From Eutrigla gurnardus (Eukaryota > Chordata > Actinopteri > Perciformes > Triglidae): a stretch of DNA of 64,000 nucleotides. The position numbers and the translations under genes were made by a program. Location of the stretch: positions 62,001 to 126,000 of the forward strand of contig CAUPSS010000009.1 of assembly GCA_963514095.1 (NCBI GenBank), written 5' to 3'. The notes below the pieces were generated by a model, which had not been told where the DNA came from, did not search any database, and worked only from the letters and a program-made list of their open reading frames with translations. Below are positions 39,401 through 53,300 of the stretch, piece after piece; positions within the stretch are counted from its first letter, which is position 1; each line of letters opens with the position of its first letter.

Positions 39401-41930
39401 ACATGTCTCCCTGTGATAGACTGGTCACCTGTCTGTCTCTACATGTCAGCCCTATGATAGACTGGTTACCTGTCTGTCTCTACATGTCAGCCCTGTGATA
39501 GACTGGTTACCTGTCTGTCTCTACATGTCAGCCCTGTGATAGACTGGTTACCTGTCTGTCTGTACATGTCTCCCTGTGATAGACTGGTTACCTGTCTGTC
39601 TCTACATGTCTCCCTGTGATAGACTGGTTACCTGTCTGTCTCTACATGTCAGCCCTGTGATAGACTGGTTACCTGTCTGTCTGTACATGTCTCCCTGTGA
39701 TAGACTGGTTACCTGTCTGTCTCTACATGTCTCCCTGTGATAGACTGGTCACCTGTCTGTCTCTACATGTCTCCCTGTGATAGACTGGTTACCTGTCTGT
39801 CTTTACATGTCTCCCTGTGATAGACTGGTTACCTGTCTGTCTCTACATGTCTCCCTGTGATAGACTGGTTACCTGTCTGTCTCTACATGTCTCCCTGTGA
39901 TAGACTGGTTACCTGTCTGTCTCTACATGTCTCCCTGTGATAGACTGGTTACCTGTCTGTCTCTACATGTCTCCCTGTGATAGACTGGTTACCTGTCTGT
40001 CTCTACATGTCCCCCTGTGATAGACTGGTTACCTGTCTGTCTCTACATGTCTCCCTGTGATAGACTGGTTACCTGTCTGTCTCTACAAGTCTCCCTGTGA
40101 TAGACTGGTTACTTGTCTGTCTCTACATGTCCCCCTGTGATAGACTGGTTACCTGTCTGTCTCTACATGTCTCCCTGTGATAGACTGGTTACCTGTCTGT
40201 CTCTACATGTCGGCCCCATGATAGACTGGTTACCTGTCTGTCTCTACATGTCTCCCTGTGATAGACTGGTTACCTGTCTGTCTCTACATGTCTCCCTGTG
40301 ATAGACTGGTTACCTGTCTGTCTCTACATGTCGGCCCTGTGATAGACTGGTTACCTGTCTGTCTCTACATGTCAGCCCTGTGATAGACTGGTTGCCTTTC
40401 TGTCTCTACATGTCAGCCCTGTGATAGACTGGTTACCTGTCTGTCTCTACATGTCTCCCTGTGATAGACTGGTTATCTGTCTGTCTCTACATGTCAGCCC
40501 TGTGATAGACTGGTTACCTGTCTGTCTCTACATGTCTCCCTGTGATAGACTGGTTGCCTGTCTGTCTCTACATGTCAGCACTGTGATAGACTGGTTACCT
40601 GTCTGTCTCTACATGTCTCCCTGTGATAGACTGGTTACCTGTCTGTCTCTACATGTCTCCCTGTGATAGACTGGTTACCTGTCTGTCTTTACATGTCTCC
40701 CTGTGATAGACTGGTTACCTGTCTGTCTCTACATGTCTCCCTGTGATAGACTGGTTACCTGTCTGTCTCTACATGTCAGCCCTGTGATAGACTGGTTACC
40801 TGTCTGTCTCTACATGTCCCCCTGTGATAGACTGGTTACCTGTCGGTCTCTACATGTCTCCCTGTGATAGACTGGTTACCTGTCTGTCTCTACATGTCTC
40901 CCTGTGATAGACTGGTTACCTGTCTGTCTCCACATGTCTCCATGTGATAGACTGGTTACCTGTCTGTCTCTACATGTCAGCCCTATGATAGACTGGTTAC
41001 CTGTCTGTCTCTACATGTCAGCCCTGTGATAGACTGGTTACCTGTCTGTCTCTACATGTCAGCCCTGTGATAGACTGGTTACCTGTCTGTCTGTACATGT
41101 CTCCCTGTGATAGACTGGTTACCTGTCTGTCTCTACATGTCTCCCTGTGATAGACTGGTTACCTGTCTGTCTCTACATGTCAGCCCTGTGATAGACTGGT
41201 TACCTGTCTGTCTCCACATGTCTCCATGTGATAGACTGGTTACCTGTCTGTCTCTACATGTCAGCCCTATGATAGACTGGTTACCTGTCTGTCTCTACAT
41301 GTCAGCCCTGTGATAGACTGGTTACCTGTCTGTCTCTACATGTCAGCCCTGTGATAGACTGGTTACCTGTCTGTCTGTACATGTCTCCCTGTGATAGACT
41401 GGTTACCTGTCTGTCTCTACATGTCTCCCTGTGATAGACTGGTTACCTGTCTGTCTCTACATGTCAGCCCTGTGATAGACTGGTTACCTGTCTGTCTCTA
41501 CATGTCTCCCTGTGATAGACTGGTTACCTGTCTGTCTCTACATGTCTCCCTGTGATAGACTGGTCACCTGTCTGTCTCTACATGTCTCCCTGTGATAGAC
41601 TGGTTACCTGTCTGTCTTTACATGTCTCCCTGTGATAGACTGGTTACCTGTCTGTCTCTACATGTCAGCCCTGTGATAGACTGGTTACCTGTCTGTCTCT
41701 ACATGTCTCCCTGTGATAGACTGGTTACCTGTCTGTCTCTACATGTCTCCCTGTGATAGACTGGTTATCTGTCTGTCTCTACATGTCAGCCCTGTGATAG
41801 ACTGGTTACCTGTCTGTCTCTACATGTCTCCCTGTGATAGACTGGTTGCCTGTCTGTCTCTACATGTCAGCCCTGTGATAGACTGGTTACCTGTCTGTCT
41901 CTACATGTCTCCCTGTGATAGACTGGTCAC
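33420..41930. repeat. ~8.5-kb segmental tandem duplication, copy 1
   Basis: It matches 42140-50447, at +8,720 bp up to about 35.19 kb and at +8,517 bp afterwards. The 203-bp difference is five monomers (m-like, p, a, a, sT) present here at about 35.20-35.40 kb. Shared rare markers include ctgtttctac (33780 and 42500), ccctttgatag (34641 and 43361), tctatcttt (34745 and 43465), tctcaacatg (38016 and 46533), gtgagagactgg (38607 and 47124), tacaagtc (40084 and 48601), ggttacttg near 40110, and tcagcactg (40575 and 49092). A private substitution, gcctttctg, lies near 40398. At about 41.93 kb a ggtcacc monomer marks the junction with copy 2. Confidence 0.9.
38321..38410. repeat. Triple-indel monomer cluster, copy 1
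   Basis: Three off-register events lie within 90 bp. One is a 12-bp loss (gatagactg joins tctctacatg, removing gttacctgtctg, flanked by ctg microhomology). The second is a 10-bp gain (acatgtctct doubled, 38371-38390). The third is a 10-bp gain (ctgtgataga doubled, 38391-38410). The net effect is +8 bp. These are among the few places where the 40/41-bp register is broken by sub-monomer changes, so the cluster is a strong descent marker. Confidence 0.9.
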
Positions 41931-44900
41931 CTGTCTGTCTCTACATGTCTCCCTGTGATAGACTGGTTACCTGTCTGTCTTTACATGTCTCCCTGTGATA
42001 GACTGGTTACCTGTCTGTCTCTACATGTCTCCCTGTGATAGACTGGTTACCTGTCTGTCTCTACATGTCTCCCTGTGATAGACTGGTTACCTGTCTGTCT
42101 CTACATGTCCCCCTGTGATAGACTGGTTACCTGTCTGTCTCTACATGTCTCCCTGTGATAGACTGGTTACCTGTCTGTCTCTACATGTCTCCCTGTGATA
42201 GACTGGTTACCTGTCTGTCTCTACATGTCCCCCTGTGATAGACTGGTTACCTGTCTGTCTCTACATGTCTCCCTGTGATAGACTGGTTACCTGTCTGTCT
42301 CTACCTGTCGGCCCCTTGATAGACTGGTTACCTGTCTGTCTCTACATGTCTCCCTGTGATAGACTGGTTACCTGTCTGTCTCTACATGTCTCCCTGTGAT
42401 AGACTGGTTACCTGTCTGTCTCTACATGTCCCCCTGTGATAGACTGGTTACCTGTCTGTCTCTACATGTCTCCCTGTGATAGACTGGTTACCTGTCTGTT
42501 TCTACATGTCTCCCTGTGATAGACTGGTTACCTGTCTGTCTCTACATGTCCCCCTGTGATAGACTGGTTACCTGTCTGTCTCTACATGTCTCCCTGTGAT
42601 AGACTGGTTACCTGTCTGTCTCTACATGTCAGCCCTGTGATAGACTGGTTACCTGTCTGTCTCTACATGTCTCCCTGTGATAGACTGGTTACCTGTCTGT
42701 CTCTACATGTCTCCCTGTGATAGACTGGTTACCTGTCTGTCTTTACATGTCTCCCTGTGATAGACTGGTTACCTGTCTGTCTCTACATGTCTCCCTGTGA
42801 TAGACTGGTTACCTGTCTGTCTCTACATGTCAGCCCTGTGATAGACTGGTTACCTGTCTGTCTCTACATGTCCCCCTGTGATAGACTGGTTACCTGTCGG
42901 TCTCTACATGTCTCCCTGTGATAGACTGGTTACCTGTCTGTCTCTACATGTCTCCCTGTGATAGACTGGTTACCTGTCTGTCTCCACATGTCTCCATGTG
43001 ATAGACTGGTTACCTGTCTGTCTCTACATGTCAGCCCTATGATAGACTGGTTACCTGTCTGTCTCTACATGTCAGCCCTGTGATAGACTGGTTACCTGTC
43101 TGTCTCTACATGTTAGCCCTGTGATAGACTGGTTACCTGTCTGTCTGTACATGTCTCCCTGTGATAGACTGGTTACCTGTCTGTCTCTACATGTCTCCCT
43201 GTGATAGACTGGTTACCTGTCTGTCTCTACATGTCAGCCCTGTGATAGACTGGTTACCTGTCTGTCTCTACATGTCTCCCTGTGATAGACTGGTCACCTG
43301 TCTGTCTCTACATGTCAGCCCTATGATAGACTGGTTACCTGTCTGTCTCTACATGTCAGCCCTTTGATAGACTGGTTACCTGTCTGTCTCTACATGTCTC
43401 CCTGTGATAGACTGGTCACCTGTCTGTCTCTACATGTCTCCCTGTGATAGACTGGTTACCTGTCTATCTTTACATGTCTCCCTGTGATAGACTGGTTACC
43501 TGTCTGTCTCTACATGTCTCCCTGTGATAGACTGGTTACCTGTCTGTCTCTACATGTCTCCCTGTGATAGACTGGTTACCTGTCTGTCTCTACATGTCCC
43601 CCTGTGATAGACTGGTTACCTGTCTGTCTCTACATGTCTCCCTGTGATAGACTGGTTACCTGTCTGTCTCTACATGTCTCCCTGTGATAGACTGGTTACC
43701 TGTCTGTCTCTACATGTCCCCCTGTGATAGACTGGTTACCTGTCTGTCTCTACATGTCTCCCTGTGATAGACTGGTTACCTGTCTGTCTCTACATGTCGG
43801 CCCCATGATAGACTGGTTACCTGTCTGTCTCTACATGTCTCCCTGTGATAGACTGGTTACCTGTCTGTCTGTACATGTCTCCCTGTGATAGACTGGTTAC
43901 CTGTCTGTCTCTACATGTCTCCCTGTGATAGACTGGTTACCTGTCTGTCTCTACATGTTAGCCCTGTGATAGACTGGTTACCTGTCTGTCTCTACATGTC
44001 TCCCTGTGATAGACTGGTTACCTGTCTGTCTCTACATGTCTCCCTGTGATAGACTGGTCACCTGTCTGTCTCTACATGTCTCCCTGTGATAGACTGGTTA
44101 CCTGTCTGTCTTTACATGTCTCCCTGTGATAGACTGGTTACCTGTCTGTCTCTACATGTCTCCCTGTGATAGACTGGTTACCTGTCTGTCTCTACATGTC
44201 TCCCTGTGATAGACTGGTTACCTGTCTGTCTCTACATGTCCCCCTGTGATAGACTGGTTACCTGTCTGTCTCTACATGTCTCCCTGTGATAGACTGGTTA
44301 CCTGTCTGTCTCTACATGTCTCCCTGTGATAGACTGGTTACCTGTCTGTCTCCACATGTCTCCATGTGATAGACTGGTTACCTGTCTGTCTCTACATGTC
44401 AGCCCTATGATAGACTGGTTACCTGTCTGTCTCTACATGTCAGCCCTGTGATAGACTGGTTACCTGTCTGTCTCTACATGTTAGCCCTGTGATAGACTGG
44501 TTACCTGTCTGTCTGTACATGTCTCCCTGTGATAGACTGGTTACCTGTCTGTCTCTACATGTCTCCCTGTGATAGACTGGTTACCTGTCTGTCTCTACAT
44601 GTCAGCCCTGTGATAGACTGGTTACCTGTCTGTCTCTACATGTCTCCCTGTGATAGACTGGTCACCTGTCTGTCTCTACATGTCAGCCCTATGATAGACT
44701 GGTTACCTGTCTGTCTCTACATGTCAGCCCTGTGATAGACTGGTTACCTGTCTGTCTCTACATGTCAGCCCTGTGATAGACTGGTTACCTGTCTGTCTGT
44801 ACATGTCTCCCTGTGATAGACTGGTTACCTGTCTGTCTCTACATGTCTCCCTGTGATAGACTGGTTACCTGTCTGTCTCTACATGTCAGCCCTGTGATAG

Positions 44901-46837
44901 ACTGGTTACCTGTCTGTCTCTACATGTCTCCCTGTGATAGACTGGTTACCTGTCTGTCTCTACATGTCTCCCTGTGATAGACTGGTCACCTGTCTGTCTC
45001 TACATGTCTCCCTGTGATAGACTGGTTACCTGTCTATCTTTACATGTCTCCCTGTGATAGACTGGTTACCTGTCTGTCTCTACATGTCTCCCTGTGATAG
45101 ACTGGTTACCTGTCTGTCTCTACATGTCTCCCTGTGATAGACTGGTTACCTGTCTGTCTCTACATGTCAGCCCTATGATAGACTGGTTACCTGTCTGTCT
45201 CTACATGTCAGCCCTGTGATAGACTGGTTACCTGTCTGTCTCTACATGTCAGCCCTGTGATAGACTGGTTACCTGTCTGTCTGTACATGTCTCCCTGTGA
45301 TAGACTGGTTACCTGTCTGTCTCTACATGTCTCCCTGTGATAGACTGGTTACCTGTCTGTCTCTACATGTTAGCCCTGTGATAGACTGGTTACCTGTCTG
45401 TCTCTACATGTCTCCCTGTGATAGACTGGTTACCTGTCTGTCTCTACATGTCTCCCTGTGATAGACTGGTCACCTGTCTGTCTCTACATGTCTCCCTGTG
45501 ATAGACTGGTTACCTGTCTGTCTTTACATGTCTCCCTGTGATAGACTGGTTACCTGTCTGTCTCTACATGTCTCCCTGTGATAGACTGGTTACCTGTCTG
45601 TCTCTACATGTCTCCCTGTGATAGACTGGTTACCTGTCTGTCTCTACATGTCCCCCTGTGATAGACTGGTTACCTGTCTGTCTCTACATGTCTCCCTGTG
45701 ATAGACTGGTTACCTGTCTGTCTCTACATGTCTCCCTGTGATAGACTGGTTACCTGTCTGTCTCTACATGTCCCCCTGTGATAGACTGGTTACCTGTCTG
45801 TCTCTACATGTCGGCCCCATGATAGACTGGTTACCTGTCTGTCTCTACATGTCGGCCCTGTGATAGACTGGTTACCTGTCTGTCTCTACATGTCAGCCCT
45901 GTGATAGACTGGTTGCCTGTCTGTCTCTACATGTCAGCCCTGTGATAGACTGGTTACCTGTCTGTCTCTACATGTCTCCCTGTGATAGACTGGTTACCTG
46001 TCTGTCTCTACATGTCTCCCTGTGATAGACTGGTTACCTGTCTGTCTCTACATGTCAGCCCTGTGATAGACTGGTTGCCTGTCTGTCTCTACATGTCAGC
46101 CCTGTGATAGACTGGTTACCTGTCTGTCTCTACATGTCTCCCTGTGATAGACTGGTTACCTGTCTGTCTCTACATGTCTCCCTGTGATAGACTGGTTACC
46201 TGTCTGTCTCTACATGTCAGCCCTGTGATAGACTGGTCACCTGTCTGTCTCTACATGTCAGCCCTATGATAGACTGGTTACCTGTCTGTCTCTACATGTC
46301 AGCCCTGTGATAGACTGGTTACCTGTCTGTCTTTACATGTCTCCCTGTGATAGACTGGTTACCTGTCTGTCTCTACATGTCTCCCTGTGATAGACTGGTT
46401 ACCTGTCTGTCTCTACATGTCAGCCCTGTGATAGACTGGTTACCTGTCTGTCTCTACATGTCCCCCTGTGATAGACTGGTTACCTGTCGGTCTCTACATG
46501 TCTCCCTGTGATAGACTGGTTACCTGTCTGTCTCAACATGTCTCCCTGTGATAGACTGGTTACCTGTCTGTCTCCACATGTCTCCATGTGATAGACTGGT
46601 TACCTGTCTGTCTCTACATGTCAGCCCTATGATAGACTGGTTACCTGTCTGTCTCTACATGTCAGCCCTGTGATAGACTGGTTACCTGTCTGTCTCTACA
46701 TGTCAGCCCTGTGATAGACTGGTTACCTGTCTGTCTGTACATGTCTCCCTGTGATAGACTGGTTACCTGTCTGTCTCTACATGTCTCCCTGTGATAGACT
46801 GGTTACCTGTCTGTCTCTACATGTCAGCCCTGTGATA

Positions 46838-46927
46838 GACTGTCTCTACATGTCTCCCTGTGATAGACTGGTTACCTGTCTGTCTCTACATGTCTCTACA
46901 TGTCTCCCTGTGATAGACTGTGATAGA
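46838..46927. repeat. Triple-indel monomer cluster, copy 2
   Basis: The same 12-bp loss and two 10-bp gains occur exactly 8,517 bp after copy 1. The cluster sits in the same context, with the tcggccccatg monomer next and gtgagagactgg downstream at 47124. This confirms that the event predates the 8.5-kb duplication. Confidence 0.9.
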
Positions 46928-47789
46928 CTGGTTACCTGTCTGTCTCTACATGTCGGCCCCATGATAGACTGGTTACCTGTCTGTCTCTACATGTCTCCCT
47001 GTGATAGACTGGTTACCTGTCTGTCTCTACATGTCTCCCTGTGATAGACTGGTTACCTGTCTGTCTCTACATGTCGGCCCTGTGATAGACTGGTTACCTG
47101 TCTGTCTCTACATGTCAGCCCTGTGAGAGACTGGTTGCCTGTCTGTCTCTACATGTCAGCCCTGTGATAGACTGGTTACCTGTCTGTCTCTACATGTCTC
47201 CCTGTGATAGACTGGTTACCTGTCTGTCTCTACATGTCAGCCCTGTGATAGACTGGTTACCTGTCTGTCTCTACATGTCTCCCTGTGATAGACTGGTTGC
47301 CTGTCTGTCTCTACATGTCAGCCCTGTGATAGACTGGTTACCTGTCTGTCTCTACATGTCTCCCTGTGATAGACTGGTTACCTGTCTGTCTCTACATGTC
47401 TCCCTGTGATAGACTGGTTACCTGTCTGTCTTTACATGTCTCCCTGTGATAGACTGGTTACCTGTCTGTCTCTACATGTCTCCCTGTGATAGACTGGTTA
47501 CCTGTCTGTCTCTACATGTCAGCCCTGTGATAGACTGGTTACCTGTCTGTCTCTACATGTCCCCCTGTGATAGACTGGTTACCTGTCGGTCTCTACATGT
47601 CTCCCTGTGATAGACTGGTTACCTGTCTGTCTCTACATGTCTCCCTGTGATAGACTGGTTACCTGTCTGTCTCCACATGTCTCCATGTGATAGACTGGTT
47701 ACCTGTCTGTCTCTACATGTCAGCCCTGTGATAGACTGGTTACCTGTCTGTCTCTACATGTCAGCCCTGTGATAGACTGGTTACCTGTC

Positions 47790-49560
47790 TGTCTGTACAT
47801 GTCTCCCTGTGATAGACTGGTTACCTGTCTGTCTCTACATGTCTCCCTGTGATAGACTGGTTACCTGTCTGTCTCTACATGTCAGCCCTGTGATAGACTG
47901 GTTACCTGTCTGTCTCTACATGTCTCCCTGTGATAGACTGGTCACCTGTCTGTCTCTACATGTCAGCCCTATGATAGACTGGTTACCTGTCTGTCTCTAC
48001 ATGTCAGCCCTGTGATAGACTGGTTACCTGTCTGTCTCTACATGTCAGCCCTGTGATAGACTGGTTACCTGTCTGTCTGTACATGTCTCCCTGTGATAGA
48101 CTGGTTACCTGTCTGTCTCTACATGTCTCCCTGTGATAGACTGGTTACCTGTCTGTCTCTACATGTCAGCCCTGTGATAGACTGGTTACCTGTCTGTCTG
48201 TACATGTCTCCCTGTGATAGACTGGTTACCTGTCTGTCTCTACATGTCTCCCTGTGATAGACTGGTCACCTGTCTGTCTCTACATGTCTCCCTGTGATAG
48301 ACTGGTTACCTGTCTGTCTTTACATGTCTCCCTGTGATAGACTGGTTACCTGTCTGTCTCTACATGTCTCCCTGTGATAGACTGGTTACCTGTCTGTCTC
48401 TACATGTCTCCCTGTGATAGACTGGTTACCTGTCTGTCTCTACATGTCTCCCTGTGATAGACTGGTTACCTGTCTGTCTCTACATGTCTCCCTGTGATAG
48501 ACTGGTTACCTGTCTGTCTCTACATGTCCCCCTGTGATAGACTGGTTACCTGTCTGTCTCTACATGTCTCCCTGTGATAGACTGGTTACCTGTCTGTCTC
48601 TACAAGTCTCCCTGTGATAGACTGGTTACTTGTCTGTCTCTACATGTCCCCCTGTGATAGACTGGTTACCTGTCTGTCTCTACATGTCTCCCTGTGATAG
48701 ACTGGTTACCTGTCTGTCTCTACATGTCGGCCCCATGATAGACTGGTTACCTGTCTGTCTCTACATGTCTCCCTGTGATAGACTGGTTACCTGTCTGTCT
48801 CTACATGTCTCCCTGTGATAGACTGGTTACCTGTCTGTCTCTACATGTCGGCCCTGTGATAGACTGGTTACCTGTCTGTCTCTACATGTCAGCCCTGTGA
48901 TAGACTGGTTGCCTGTCTGTCTCTACATGTCAGCCCTGTGATAGACTGGTTACCTGTCTGTCTCTACATGTCTCCCTGTGATAGACTGGTTATCTGTCTG
49001 TCTCTACATGTCAGCCCTGTGATAGACTGGTTACCTGTCTGTCTCTACATGTCTCCCTGTGATAGACTGGTTGCCTGTCTGTCTCTACATGTCAGCACTG
49101 TGATAGACTGGTTACCTGTCTGTCTCTACATGTCTCCCTGTGATAGACTGGTTACCTGTCTGTCTCTACATGTCTCCCTGTGATAGACTGGTTACCTGTC
49201 TGTCTTTACATGTCTCCCTGTGATAGACTGGTTACCTGTCTGTCTCTACATGTCTCCCTGTGATAGACTGGTTACCTGTCTGTCTCTACATGTCAGCCCT
49301 GTGATAGACTGGTTACCTGTCTGTCTCTACATGTCCCCCTGTGATAGACTGGTTACCTGTCGGTCTCTACATGTCTCCCTGTGATAGACTGGTTACCTGT
49401 CTGTCTCTACATGTCTCCCTGTGATAGACTGGTTACCTGTCTGTCTCCACATGTCTCCATGTGATAGACTGGTTACCTGTCTGTCTCTACATGTCAGCCC
49501 TATGATAGACTGGTTACCTGTCTGTCTCTACATGTCAGCCCTGTGATAGACTGGTTACCT
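47790..49560. repeat. Source-like segment for the partial copy at 53.73 kb
   Basis: It matches 53725-55495 at 5,935 bp. Shared rare markers are tacaagtc (48601 and 54536) and the cagcactg monomer (49092 and 55027). Differences are an s prefix here near 48207 against the ordinary prefix there, ggttacttg here near 48628 against ggttacctg there, and tgccagcactg there near 55026. The homology breaks after m p a. Confidence 0.8.
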
Positions 49561-50989
49561 GTCTGTCTCTACATGTCAGCCCTGTGATAGACTGGTTACC
49601 TGTCTGTCTGTACATGTCTCCCTGTGATAGACTGGTTACCTGTCTGTCTCTACATGTCTCCCTGTGATAGACTGGTTACCTGTCTGTCTCTACATGTCAG
49701 CCCTGTGATAGACTGGTTACCTGTCTGTCTCCACATGTCTCCATGTGATAGACTGGTTACCTGTCTGTCTCTACATGTCAGCCCTATGATAGACTGGTTA
49801 CCTGTCTGTCTCTACATGTCAGCCCTGTGATAGACTGGTTACCTGTCTGTCTCTACATGTCAGCCCTGTGATAGACTGGTTACCTGTCTGTCTGTACATG
49901 TCTCCCTGTGATAGACTGGTTACCTGTCTGTCTCTACATGTCTCCCTGTGATAGACTGGTTACCTGTCTGTCTCTACATGTCAGCCCTGTGATAGACTGG
50001 TTACCTGTCTGTCTCTACATGTCTCCCTGTGATAGACTGGTTACCTGTCTGTCTCTACATGTCTCCCTGTGATAGACTGGTCACCTGTCTGTCTCTACAT
50101 GTCTCCCTGTGATAGACTGGTTACCTGTCTGTCTTTACATGTCTCCCTGTGATAGACTGGTTACCTGTCTGTCTCTACATGTCAGCCCTGTGATAGACTG
50201 GTTACCTGTCTGTCTCTACATGTCTCCCTGTGATAGACTGGTTACCTGTCTGTCTCTACATGTCTCCCTGTGATAGACTGGTTATCTGTCTGTCTCTACA
50301 TGTCAGCCCTGTGATAGACTGGTTACCTGTCTGTCTCTACATGTCTCCCTGTGATAGACTGGTTGCCTGTCTGTCTCTACATGTCAGCCCTGTGATAGAC
50401 TGGTTACCTGTCTGTCTCTACATGTCTCCCTGTGATAGACTGGTTACCTGTCTGTCTCTACATGTCTCCCTGTGATAGACTGGTTACCTGTCTGTCTTTA
50501 CATGTCTCCCTGTGATAGACTGGTTACCTGTCTGTCTCTACATGTCTCCCTGTGATAGACTGGTTACCTGTCTGTCTCTACATGTCAGCCCTGTGATAGA
50601 CTGGTTACCTGTCTGTCTCTACATGTCCCCCTGTGATAGACTGGTTACCTGTCGGTCTCTACATGTCTCCCTGTGATAGACTGGTTACCTGTCTGTCTCT
50701 ACATGTCTCCCTGTGATAGACTGGTCACCTGTCTGTCTCTACATGTCAGCCCTATGATAGACTGGTTACCTGTCTGTCTCTACATGTCAGCCCTGTGATA
50801 GACTGGTTACCTGTCTGTCTTTACATGTCTCCCTGTGATAGACTGGTTACCTGTCTGTCTCTACATGTCTCCCTGTGATAGACTGGTTACCTGTCTGTCT
50901 CTACATGTCAGCCCTGTGATAGACTGGTTACCTGTCTGTCTCTACATGTCCCCCTGTGATAGACTGGTTACCTGTCGGTCTCTACATGT

Positions 50990-53300
50990 CTCCCTGTGAT
51001 AGACTGGTTACCTGTCTGTCTCTACATGTCTCCCTGTGATAGACTGGTTACCTGTCTGTCTCTACATGTCCCCCTGTGATAGACTGGTTACCTGTCTGTC
51101 TCTACATGTCTCCCTGTGATAGACTGGTTACCTGTCTGTCTCTACATGTCTCCCTGTGATAGACTGGTTACCTGTCTGTCTCCACATGTCTCCATGTGAT
51201 AGACTGGTTACCTGTCTGTCTCTACATGTCAGCCCTATGATAGACTGGTTACCTGTCTGTCTCTACATGTCAGCCCTGTGATAGACTGGTTACCTGTCTG
51301 TCTCTACATGTCAGCCCTGTGATAGACTGGTTACCTGTCTGTCTGTACATGTCTCCCTGTGATAGACTGGTTACCTGTCTGTCTCTACATGTCTCCCTGT
51401 GATAGACTGGTTACCTGTCTGTCTCTACATGTCAGCCCTGTGATAGACTGGTTACCTGTCTGTCTCTACATGTCTCCCTGTGATAGACTGGTTACCTGTC
51501 TGTCTCTACATGTCTCCCTGTGATAGACTGGTCACCTGTCTGTCTCTACATGTCTCCCTGTGATAGACTGGTTACCTGTCTGTCTTTACATGTCTCCCTG
51601 TGATAGACTGGTTACCTGTCTGTCTTTACATGTCTCCCTGTGATAGACTGGTTACCTGTCTGTCTCTACATGTCTCCCTGTGATAGACTGGTTACCTGTC
51701 TGTCTCTACATGTCTCCCTGTGATAGACTGGTTACCTGTCTGTCTCTACATGTCCCCCTGTGATAGACTGGTTACCTGTCTGTCTCTACATGTCTCCCTG
51801 TGATAGACTGGTTACCTGTCTGTCTCTACATGTCTCCCTGTGATAGACTGGTTACCTGTCTGTCTCTACATGTCAGCCCTGTGATAGACTGGTTACCTGT
51901 CTGTCTCTACATGTCTCCCTGTGATAGACTGGTTACCTGTCTGTCTCTACATGTCTCCCTGTGATAGACTGGTTATCTGTCTGTCTCTACATGTCAGCCC
52001 TGTGATAGACTGGTTACCTGTCTGTCTCTACATGTCTCCCTGTGATAGACTGGTTGCCTGTCTGTCTCTACATGTCAGCCCTGTGATAGACTGGTTACCT
52101 GTCTGTCTCTACATGTCTCCCTGTGATAGACTGGTTACCTGTCTGTCTCTACATGTCTCCCTGTGATAGACTGGTTACCTGTCTGTCTTTACATGTCTCC
52201 CTGTGATAGACTGGTTACCTGTCTGTCTCTACATGTCTCCCTGTGATAGACTGGTTACCTGTCTGTCTCTACATGTCAGCCCTGTGATAGACTGGTTACC
52301 TGTCTGTCTCTACATGTCCCCCTGTGATAGACTGGTTACCTGTCGGTCTCTACATGTCTCCCTGTGATAGACTGGTTACCTGTCTGTCTCTACATGTCTC
52401 CCTGTGATAGACTGGTCACCTGTCTGTCTCTACATGTCAGCCCTATGATAGACTGGTTACCTGTCTGTCTCTACATGTCAGCCCTGTGATAGACTGGTTA
52501 CCTGTCTGTCTCTACATGTCTCCCTGTGATAGACTGGTTACCTGTCTGTCTCTACATGTCAGCCCTGTGATAGACTGGTTACCTGTCTGTCTCTACATGT
52601 CCCCCTGTGATAGACTGGTTACCTGTCGGTCTCTACATGTCTCCCTGTGATAGACTGGTTACCTGTCTGTCTCTACATGTCTCCCTGTGATAGACTGGTT
52701 ACCTGTCTGTCTCCACATGTCTCCATGTGATAGACTGGTTACCTGTCTGTCTCTACATGTCAGCCCTATGATAGACTGGTTACCTGTCTGTCTCTACATG
52801 TCAGCCCTGTGATAGACTGGTTACCTGTCTGTCTCTACATGTCAGCCCTGTGATAGACTGGTTACCTGTCTGTCTGTACATGTCTCCCTGTGATAGACTG
52901 GTTACCTGTCTGTCTCTACATGTCTCCCTGTGATAGACTGGTTACCTGTCTGTCTCTACATGTCAGCCCTGTGATAGACTGTCTCTACATGTCTCCCTGT
53001 GATAGACTGGTTACCTGTCTGTCTCTACATGTCTCTACATGTCTCCCTGTGATAGACTGTGATAGACTGGTTACCTGTCTGCCTCTACATGTCGGCCCCA
53101 TGATAGACTGGTTACCTGTCTGTCTCTACATGTCTCCCTGTGATAGACTGGTTACCTGTCTGTCTCTACATGTCTCCCTGTGATAGACTGGTTACCTGTC
53201 TGTCTCTACATGTCGGCCCTGTGATAGACTGGTTACCTGTCTGTCTCTACATGTCAGCCCTGTGATAGACTGGTTGCCTGTCTGTCTCTACATGTCAGCC
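50990..53300. repeat. ~2.3-kb segment related to 59.3-61.65 kb and 56.83-58.04 kb
   Basis: C T T m p a a sT T a T Tc T uT uT T T C T T a T T(ggttatc) a T TG a T T uT T a C-R T T follows here. The double tctttacatg monomer (51587 and 51627) recurs at +5,653 bp (57240) and +8,310 bp (59897), so at least three copies of this segment exist. It also ends in the triple-indel cluster at 52977. The uT-uT pair is seen only to the right of 51 kb. Confidence 0.8.
52977..53066. repeat. Triple-indel monomer cluster, copy 3
   Basis: The same three indels are present. The tail that follows reads ctgtctgcctctac (near 53081) where copies 1 and 2 have ctgtctgtctctac. This substitution groups copies 3, 4 and 5 together. 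Confidence 0.9.

Larger units (their letters stand above)
42140..50447. repeat. ~8.5-kb segmental tandem duplication, copy 2
   Basis: This is the direct partner of 33420-41930. All listed rare markers recur at +8,720 or +8,517 bp. It lacks five monomers near 43.92 kb that copy 1 has. Where copy 1 turns into the tacctg-h block at 41.93 kb, this copy continues with uT T a C-R T T, so the homologous segment ends at about 50.45 kb. The copies are nearly identical over more than 8 kb by eye. Confidence 0.9.

Noticed and set aside
40113..40301. 62-codon open frame starting at TTG (also 48630)
   Set aside because: It is created by a point mutation ggttacttg that provides a TTG in the same alternating frame. 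It is not a gene.
33420..50447. Pure assembly artefact as the cause of the 8.5-kb duplication
   Set aside because: It cannot be excluded without reads, but the five-monomer difference and the private change near 40398 argue that the two copies are distinct molecules or loci rather than the same reads placed twice.
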